64,000 bases of DNA, taken from positions 186,001-250,000 of the forward strand of contig CACHMJ010000001.1 of NCBI GenBank assembly GCA_902580895.1. Reading direction: 5' to 3'. Source of the DNA: an uncultured Pelagibacteraceae bacterium. Its GTDB lineage: Bacteria > Pseudomonadota > Alphaproteobacteria > Pelagibacterales > Pelagibacteraceae. A program made the translations under genes and the position numbers. Positions 58,928 to 64,000 of the stretch are shown one piece after another (the first letter of the stretch is position 1; each line of letters starts with the position of its first letter). The notes under the pieces are model-generated. The model was not told the origin of the DNA and did no database searches. It saw only the letters and a list, made by a program, of their open reading frames with translations.

Positions 58928-61465
58928 CGCGCCACAGCATTTTTTAAATTTTTTACCTGAACCACAATGACAGGGCTCATTTCTGCTCATTTTTTTTCCG
59001 ATTGATTTAAGTTTTTCCTTAGACAGACTTTTATTTATTTTTTCTGTTGGTTCGCTAAAAACTCTTAAATTCATTAATATCTTAACATGATCTAACTTTA
59101 ATTTTTCTAGTAAATTTGAAAATAAATTGAAAGCTTCTTTTTTATACTCAATTAGAGGATCTCTATGCCCATAGGATCTTAAACCTATAACTTGTCTCAA
59201 TTGTTCCAAGTATTGAATGTGAGATTTCCAATTAAAATCGATAGATTGTAAAAGTATCCTTTTTTCTATTTCTTTTGATTGATTTATTGAAAGTGATTGC
59301 GATCTTTGATCGCGAGCCTCATTGAATTTTTCAAAAATTTTTTCTTTAAATTTGTTACCCTGTAGGGAAATGATTCCCTCATATTCGTTATTATCTAAAC
59401 TTTTTCCAAAAATAGTCTTAAGTTTATTATTAAACTCATTATTTTTAGGATTTGATAATTTCTTAGTTTTAAGATTTGTTAAATCCTCTATTATTTCATT
59501 TAAGAACTGGTTAGAGTAATCAAAAATACTATCGCTATCCATTGCATTTTTTCTTTGAGAAAATATTACTTGTCTTTGATCATTTAAAACATTATCGAAT
59601 TTGATAAGTGTTTTTCTGATATCAAAATTTCTTGCCTCAACTTTTTGCTGTGCTCTTTCAAGGGCTTTATTAATCCAAGGATGGTCAATGCTTTCACCAT
59701 CTTTAAGACCAAGCTTTTGAAGAATATTATTCATGGATTCTGATCCAAATATTCTCATTAGGTCATCCTCTAAACTTACATAAAAAATTGAACTACCCTC
59801 ATCTCCTTGTCTACCAGACCTTCCTCTAGCCTGATTATCAACTCTTCTAGACTCCATTCTTTCAGTGCCTACAACAAAAAGACCACCTAAAGATTTAATA
59901 TATTGTTTATTTTTTTTAAGAAGATCATCATCTTCTGATCCTTTTTTGCCACCCAATTGGATATCAACACCTCTTCCAGAAATACTTGTAGTGATTATTA
60001 CAGATTTAGCTTTTCCTGCATTAGCAATTATTTCAGCTTCATTTTCGTGGTTTTTAGCATTCAAAACAATATGCTTGATTTTTTCTCTATCAAGTAATTT
60101 AGAGTATACTTCAGATTTACTTACGCTAGATGTGAAAACAAGGAGAGGCTGCTCTTTTTCATGACATTCTTTTATTTTTTTTATTATAGCAGAATTTTTT
60201 TCATCCTCAGTTCGAAAAATTTGATCATTAAAATCTTCACGTATCATATTCTTATTTGTAGGAACCACTACTACTTTTAAGTTGTAAATTTCAAAAAATT
60301 CCTCTGCTTCTGTAGCAGCTGTTCCAGTACATCCAGATAGTTTTTTATAAAGTTTGAAATAATTTTGATAAGTTATAGATGCTAAAGTTTGATTTTCTGC
60401 TTGAATTTCGATTTTTTCTTTAGCCTCTATTGCTTGATGCAGACCGTCACCATATCTTCTTCCCTCTAAGATTCTACCCGTAAGTTCATCAATAATTTTT
60501 ATACTGTTATCTTTAATTAAATAATCTTTATCTTTTTTGAATAGATGATTTGCTCTCAAAGCTTGATTTACAAAATGTACCAAGTCTAAGTTTTCAGGGT
60601 CATAAAAATTATTATTTTTTAATATTCCCGCATTGTTAAATAGACTTTCAATATGATTAACACCTTCGTTTGTTAAAAGAATATTTTTGTCTTTTTCATC
60701 AATTTCATAGTCTTTTTCATTTAGTAATTTAATAATTCTATCTATAGCAAGATACTTATCGGTTTTATCCTCTGCAGCTCCAGAAATGATTAGAGGAGTT
60801 CTAGCCTCATCAATCAAACACGAGTCTATTTCATCTACGATTGCATAACTGTGCTCCCTTTGAACCATTTCATCTTTAGAGTATTTCATATTATCTCTAA
60901 GATAATCAAAACCTAGCTCACTATTAGTAGCGTAAGTAATATCACAATCATAATTTTTTTTTCTCTCAATATCGTTTTGATCATTACTTATGTAACCTGA
61001 AGTTAAACCCAAGAAACCATAGATTTTCCCCATTTCAATTGAATCTCTTTTAGCTAGATAATCATTTACTGTAACAATGTGAACACCTTCTTCCTTTAGA
61101 GCATTAAGGTATGCAGCTAAAGCAATCGTAAGTGTTTTACCTTCACCTGTTCTCATTTCAGTAATTTTATTCTCATGTAAAACTACACCACCTATAATTT
61201 GAACATCATAATGTCTCTCATTCCTTGTTCTTGCAGAAGCTTCTCTCACTAGAGCAAATGCTTCAGGCAAAATTTCATCAAGAGATCGACCCCTCTGAAT
61301 TTTTTCCTTTAACTCAATCGTTTTGACTGGAAATTCCTCATTCTTAAGTTTTTTGACACTTTTCTCAAAAAGATTGACCTGCCTTACTATTTTGCTAATT
61401 CTATCGAGCTCTTTTTGATTGCCAGATTTTATAAATTTAGAAATAAAGTTTAAAGGATTTAACAT
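58922..61465 (-). CDS. secA: Preprotein translocase ATPase SecA
   Basis: 847 aa. Walker A 'MRTGEGKTLTIALA', DEAD-type Walker B 'AIVDEIDSCLIDEARTPLIISG', 'SGCTGTAATEAEEF', 'VITTSISGRGVDIQLGG', 'RRVDNQARGRSGRQGDEGSSIFYVSLEDDLMRIF', and the C-terminal zinc/SecB-binding 'RNEPCHCGSGKKFKKCCG'. Drives Sec export. The 'SISGRG' replaces the usual 'NMAGRG'. Convergent with accA and divergent from argJ over 65 bases. Confidence 0.98.
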   Translation of the reverse strand: MLNPLNFISKFIKSGNQKELDRISKIVRQVNLFEKSVKKLKNEEFPVKTIELKEKIQRGRSLDEILPEAFALVREASARTRNERHYDVQIIGGVVLHENKITEMRTGEGKTLTIALAAYLNALKEEGVHIVTVNDYLAKRDSIEMGKIYGFLGLTSGYISNDQNDIERKKNYDCDITYATNSELGFDYLRDNMKYSKDEMVQREHSYAIVDEIDSCLIDEARTPLIISGAAEDKTDKYLAIDRIIKLLNEKDYEIDEKDKNILLTNEGVNHIESLFNNAGILKNNNFYDPENLDLVHFVNQALRANHLFKKDKDYLIKDNSIKIIDELTGRILEGRRYGDGLHQAIEAKEKIEIQAENQTLASITYQNYFKLYKKLSGCTGTAATEAEEFFEIYNLKVVVVPTNKNMIREDFNDQIFRTEDEKNSAIIKKIKECHEKEQPLLVFTSSVSKSEVYSKLLDREKIKHIVLNAKNHENEAEIIANAGKAKSVIITTSISGRGVDIQLGGKKGSEDDDLLKKNKQYIKSLGGLFVVGTERMESRRVDNQARGRSGRQGDEGSSIFYVSLEDDLMRIFGSESMNNILQKLGLKDGESIDHPWINKALERAQQKVEARNFDIRKTLIKFDNVLNDQRQVIFSQRKNAMDSDSIFDYSNQFLNEIIEDLTNLKTKKLSNPKNNEFNNKLKTIFGKSLDNNEYEGIISLQGNKFKEKIFEKFNEARDQRSQSLSINQSKEIEKRILLQSIDFNWKSHIQYLEQLRQVIGLRSYGHRDPLIEYKKEAFNLFSNLLEKLKLDHVKILMNLRVFSEPTEKINKSLSKEKLKSIGKKMSRNEPCHCGSGKKFKKCCGAL

Positions 61466-61530
61466 CTATTTTTGATATACATTTTAATTACAATTTTTAA
61501 TATAGTCATTTAATGTAAATTTTAAATATC

Positions 61531-62832
61531 ATGGGAATTAATTTAACAAATTTTTTAGCTTCAAAATCTAATAATCGAAAAATGGGGCAATTTCAGGATC
61601 TTGATCACCTTAACGGACTATCAGTTTCTTCAATCAGTGCTGATTTATACAACTCTAAAAGAGACGATCTAGCAATGTTCTATTTTAGAGATGGAGCAAA
61701 TTTCGCATCAGTATATACCCAATCTAAAATCTTATCTGAAAATATAAAATGGAACTTAAGTCAAAAAACACAAAAAATTTTCTCTCTTATTGTAAATACT
61801 AGAAACGCCAATTGTTTAACTGGCGAACCAGGATTCAAAAGTATGCAGCATATTGCAGAAATAATATCTAAACAACTTACAGAAAAACAAAAAGAGGATG
61901 AGGATAATCCAAAAATAATAAAACCCAAAAATATCATTTTCGGATGCACAGGAACAATAGGTGAGAAGTTCCCAGAAGAAAAAATCAAACTAAAGATACC
62001 TGATCTCATTAAAAGTATTAAATATACTCAAAATAAATATATTTGGATGAAAGCAGCCTTAGCGATAATGACGACTGATACTCAGCCGAAAATAGCAATG
62101 GAGGAATGTAAGATTGGAAATACACAAGTAAAAATTTATGGCATTGCGAAGGGTTCTGGAATGATTCAACCAAATATGGCAACAACATTAAGTTATATTT
62201 TTACAGATGCGGATATTTCTAACGAGGTATTAAAAAAGTTACTTAAGAAAAACGTCGAAAACACTTTTAACGCTATTTCATGTGATGGTGATACCAGTAC
62301 AAATGACATGATTTCAATCTTTTCAACGGGAAAAGCAAAAAATTCCTTAATTAAAACAATCAACGATAAAAAAATAAAGGCTTTTGATGAATCTTTAAAT
62401 AATGTTTTATTAAATCTAGCTAAAAGAGTAGTTGCAGATGGAGAGGGAGCTACAAAATTTATAACAATTAATGTTTTAAACTCCAGAACTGAACAGGATG
62501 CTAAAAAAATTGGTTTTTCAATCGCAAATTCTTCATTGGTAAAAACAGCTATTGCTGGAGAAGATCCAAACTGGGGAAGAGTAATAATGGCAGTTGGCAA
62601 ATCTGGAATAGAAATAAATCTTAACAAACTATCTTTAAAATTTGGTGAAATTACAATTTTTAATAAAGGAAAGATTTATAATCAGTATAATGAAAATGAA
62701 GCTGCAAATTACATGAAAAATTCTGATATCAATATAAGTGTGGATATTGGTTGTGGCAAAAAAGATTTTACTGTTTACACTATGGATTTGACTAAAGAAT
62801 ATATAAAAATTAATTCTGATTACAGAAGTTAA
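61531..62832 (+). CDS. argJ: Bifunctional ornithine acetyltransferase / N-acetylglutamate synthase
   Basis: 433 aa. Self-cleaving Ntn-type enzyme: the cleavage motif 'KGSGMIQPNMATTLSYIFTDA' carries the conserved Thr that becomes the beta-chain N-terminus. Also 'ANCLTGEPGFKSM', 'FGCTGTIGEKFP' (usual 'STGVIGxxLP'), 'NAISCDGDTSTNDM', 'VADGEGATKFITI', 'AGEDPNWGRVIMAVGKSG'. It recycles acetyl from acetylornithine to glutamate. It joins argB/argD/argF to give most of the arginine pathway in this window. Confidence 0.96.
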   Translation: MGINLTNFLASKSNNRKMGQFQDLDHLNGLSVSSISADLYNSKRDDLAMFYFRDGANFASVYTQSKILSENIKWNLSQKTQKIFSLIVNTRNANCLTGEPGFKSMQHIAEIISKQLTEKQKEDEDNPKIIKPKNIIFGCTGTIGEKFPEEKIKLKIPDLIKSIKYTQNKYIWMKAALAIMTTDTQPKIAMEECKIGNTQVKIYGIAKGSGMIQPNMATTLSYIFTDADISNEVLKKLLKKNVENTFNAISCDGDTSTNDMISIFSTGKAKNSLIKTINDKKIKAFDESLNNVLLNLAKRVVADGEGATKFITINVLNSRTEQDAKKIGFSIANSSLVKTAIAGEDPNWGRVIMAVGKSGIEINLNKLSLKFGEITIFNKGKIYNQYNENEAANYMKNSDINISVDIGCGKKDFTVYTMDLTKEYIKINSDYRS

Positions 62833-62871
62833 CTGGATTGAAATTTGATTATTAATAATTAAATTAGTACC

Positions 62872-63300
62872 ATGATAAAATATAATTTATGTTGCAAAAA
62901 ATGTGATTTAAACTTTGATAGTTGGTTTGCATCATCTAAAGAATATGACAAACTTAAAAAGAAAAAATTAATTAATTGTCATAATTGTGGATCGTTAAAT
63001 GTGGGAAAAAATTTAATGGCACCTAAATTAATAAATAAAACTCCAAAAGAAAAAAATGAAAAAAATATTCTTAATTCTCAAAAGATAAAGAAAACAATTA
63101 ATGAATATCAAAAATTTATTAAAAGTAATTTTGATTATGTTGGTGAGAATTTTGCTTATGAGGCAAGATCTATCCATTATAACGATAAAAAAAGAAATAA
63201 AGGAATATATGGAAAAGCATCAAAAAAAGATTTAAAAGAGCTTAAGGAAGAAGGCATTGATACTCAAATGATACCATGGGTCGATAATGAAAATCATTAA
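62872..63300 (+). CDS. DUF1178 family zinc-ribbon protein
   Basis: 142 aa. The N-terminal 'YNLCCKKCDLNFDSWFASSKEYDKLKKKKLINCHNCGSLNVGKNLMAP' (C-x2-C ... C-x2-C, WFxSS, MAP) and the C-terminal 'GENFAYEARSIHYNDKKRNKGIYGKASKKDLKELKEEGI' are both DUF1178 features. Common in alphaproteobacteria, function unknown. Its end overlaps ubiG by 4 bases tail-to-tail. Confidence 0.88.
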   Translation: MIKYNLCCKKCDLNFDSWFASSKEYDKLKKKKLINCHNCGSLNVGKNLMAPKLINKTPKEKNEKNILNSQKIKKTINEYQKFIKSNFDYVGENFAYEARSIHYNDKKRNKGIYGKASKKDLKELKEEGIDTQMIPWVDNENH

Positions 63301-64000
63301 TTCTTTATAAATTTAGCAATATAGTTTACAGATTTATCTCTGCCAACATTCCAGTCGTTCTTAAATACATTAAAGTTCATACCGTTAATTTTATCTAATT
63401 TAAAATTATTCTTCTCTAATATAGAAATTAATTCATCAGGTTTTACAAATTTATCCCATTCATGAGTGCCAATTGGCAGCCAGCGCATAATGTATTCAGC
63501 TCCTATAATTGCAAAAACATAGGATTTTAAAGTTTTGTTTAAGGTCGCAACAAACATTATTCCATTTTTTTTTAAGAGATTAGCGCATGATTTTAAAAAA
63601 AAATTTACATCCTCAACATGTTCGACAATTTCCATATTTAAAATCACATCAAACTTATCTTTTACTTTAAATTTTTCTGGTGATGAGCAATAATAATTTA
63701 TCTTTAGATTATTTTTTTTTGAATGAAGTTTTGCAATTTTTATATTTTTGTCAGATGCATCTATTCCGGTTACCGTAGCGCCCAATCTGCACATTGGTTC
63801 TGACAGCAAACCTCCACCACATCCAACATCAAGTATTTTTATATTTTTAAGTGGTGTTTCTTTGTTAACTAGTTTAAATGTTTCTATAATATTTTCTTTT
63901 ATATATGAAATTCTTATAGGGTTAAATTTATGTAATGGTTTAAATTTTCCTTCAGGATTCCACCATTCTTCAGCTATTTTAGAAAATTTTTCTATTTCTT
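63297..64000 (-). CDS. ubiG: Ubiquinone biosynthesis O-methyltransferase UbiG (partial at right edge)
   Basis: The coding frame continues past the right edge, so the start is missing; at least 234 residues are present. Read from the edge: 'FSKIAEEWWNPEGKFKPLHKFNPIRISYI' (the UbiG N-terminal signature, DAxxWWDxxGxFxPLHxxNPxR), SAM motif I 'ILDVGCGGGLLSEP', 'VTGIDASDKNI', 'FDVILNMEIVEHVED', 'GTHEWDKFVKPDEL', and 'MNFNVFKNDW'. Both O-methylations of ubiquinone synthesis. An apparent TTG start at 63809 inside motif I is not the real start. Confidence 0.95.
   Translation of the reverse strand, partial: EIEKFSKIAEEWWNPEGKFKPLHKFNPIRISYIKENIIETFKLVNKETPLKNIKILDVGCGGGLLSEPMCRLGATVTGIDASDKNIKIAKLHSKKNNLKINYYCSSPEKFKVKDKFDVILNMEIVEHVEDVNFFLKSCANLLKKNGIMFVATLNKTLKSYVFAIIGAEYIMRWLPIGTHEWDKFVKPDELISILEKNNFKLDKINGMNFNVFKNDWNVGRDKSVNYIAKFIKN

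Noticed and set aside
1-64000. CRISPR arrays, insertion sequences, integrases or long direct repeats
   Set aside because: Scanning by eye showed no regular repeat-spacer pattern, transposase or integrase reading frame, or long repeat.

Overview
The window reads as a continuous stretch of chromosome from a SAR11 (Pelagibacterales) alphaproteobacterium. The basis is very low G+C (about 30% by eye, Lys/Asn/Ile-rich proteins), extreme packing with many 1-20 bp gene overlaps, short spacers, and alphaproteobacterial gene orders: rpmH-rnpA-yidD-yidC-argB, dcd-murA-DUF2948-hisD-infA, trxA-folC-accD-trpA-trpB-trpF, rpsA-aroA, kdsD-lptC-lptB, cycM/kdsB-pheA, ffs-dnaX-ebfC-recR. A gcrA-type cell-cycle regulator is present and the tRNA-His has A73, both alphaproteobacterial traits. 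No stretch over 300 bases lacks a gene; the two longest gaps (21002-21234 and 26200-26433) are both structured and are annotated.

Layout. 0-2.4 kb: J-domain protein, bolA, aroB-aroK. 2.4-6.6 kb: small membrane protein, unknown exported protein, def-fmt-truA. 6.6-14 kb (minus strand): a long operon rpmH-rnpA-yidD-yidC-argB-HAD-dapD-dapE-HDAC-SET, ending in a eukaryote-like deacetylase/methyltransferase pair. 14-19.4 kb: TVP38 membrane protein, tRNA-Thr, two tiny basic proteins, dcd-murA-DUF2948-hisD-infA, tRNA-Phe, cold-shock gene. 19.4-21 kb: a two-gene methyltransferase/DUF4422 surface-glycan insert. 21-24.5 kb: putative His-rich leader ORF, tRNA-His, hisS-hisZ-hisG.

24.5-31.4 kb is the accessory region. 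A divergent C5-cytosine methyltransferase faces a rightward operon of a small unknown protein, a hairpin-rich noncoding segment, another small protein, a 724-aa MORC/MutL-like GHKL ATPase, an unknown 289-aa protein, a DUF6339-like protein and a Vsr nick endonuclease. I read this as a GHKL-ATPase restriction-modification or anti-phage cassette, unusual for a streamlined SAR11 genome, and it is the best candidate here for an undescribed system. Next to it, 31.4-34.7 kb carries RmuC, a RecB/Cas4-like PD-(D/E)XK nuclease and an exonuclease I homologue, in the place where many alphaproteobacteria have addAB.

34.7-64 kb is housekeeping: thioredoxin, folC, accD (apparently ACG-initiated), trpABF, pyrF, ihfB, rpsA, aroA, lptB/lptC/kdsD, RNase D, NDUFA9-like protein, gcrA, argD-argF, membrane cytochrome c, kdsB-pheA, SRP RNA, dnaX-ebfC-recR, malate synthase G, accA with an odd hydrophobic C-terminal tail, secA, argJ, DUF1178 and a ubiG truncated by the right edge. 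Together these cover chorismate/tryptophan/phenylalanine, arginine, lysine and histidine synthesis, fatty-acid initiation, LPS export, protein secretion and replication/repair.
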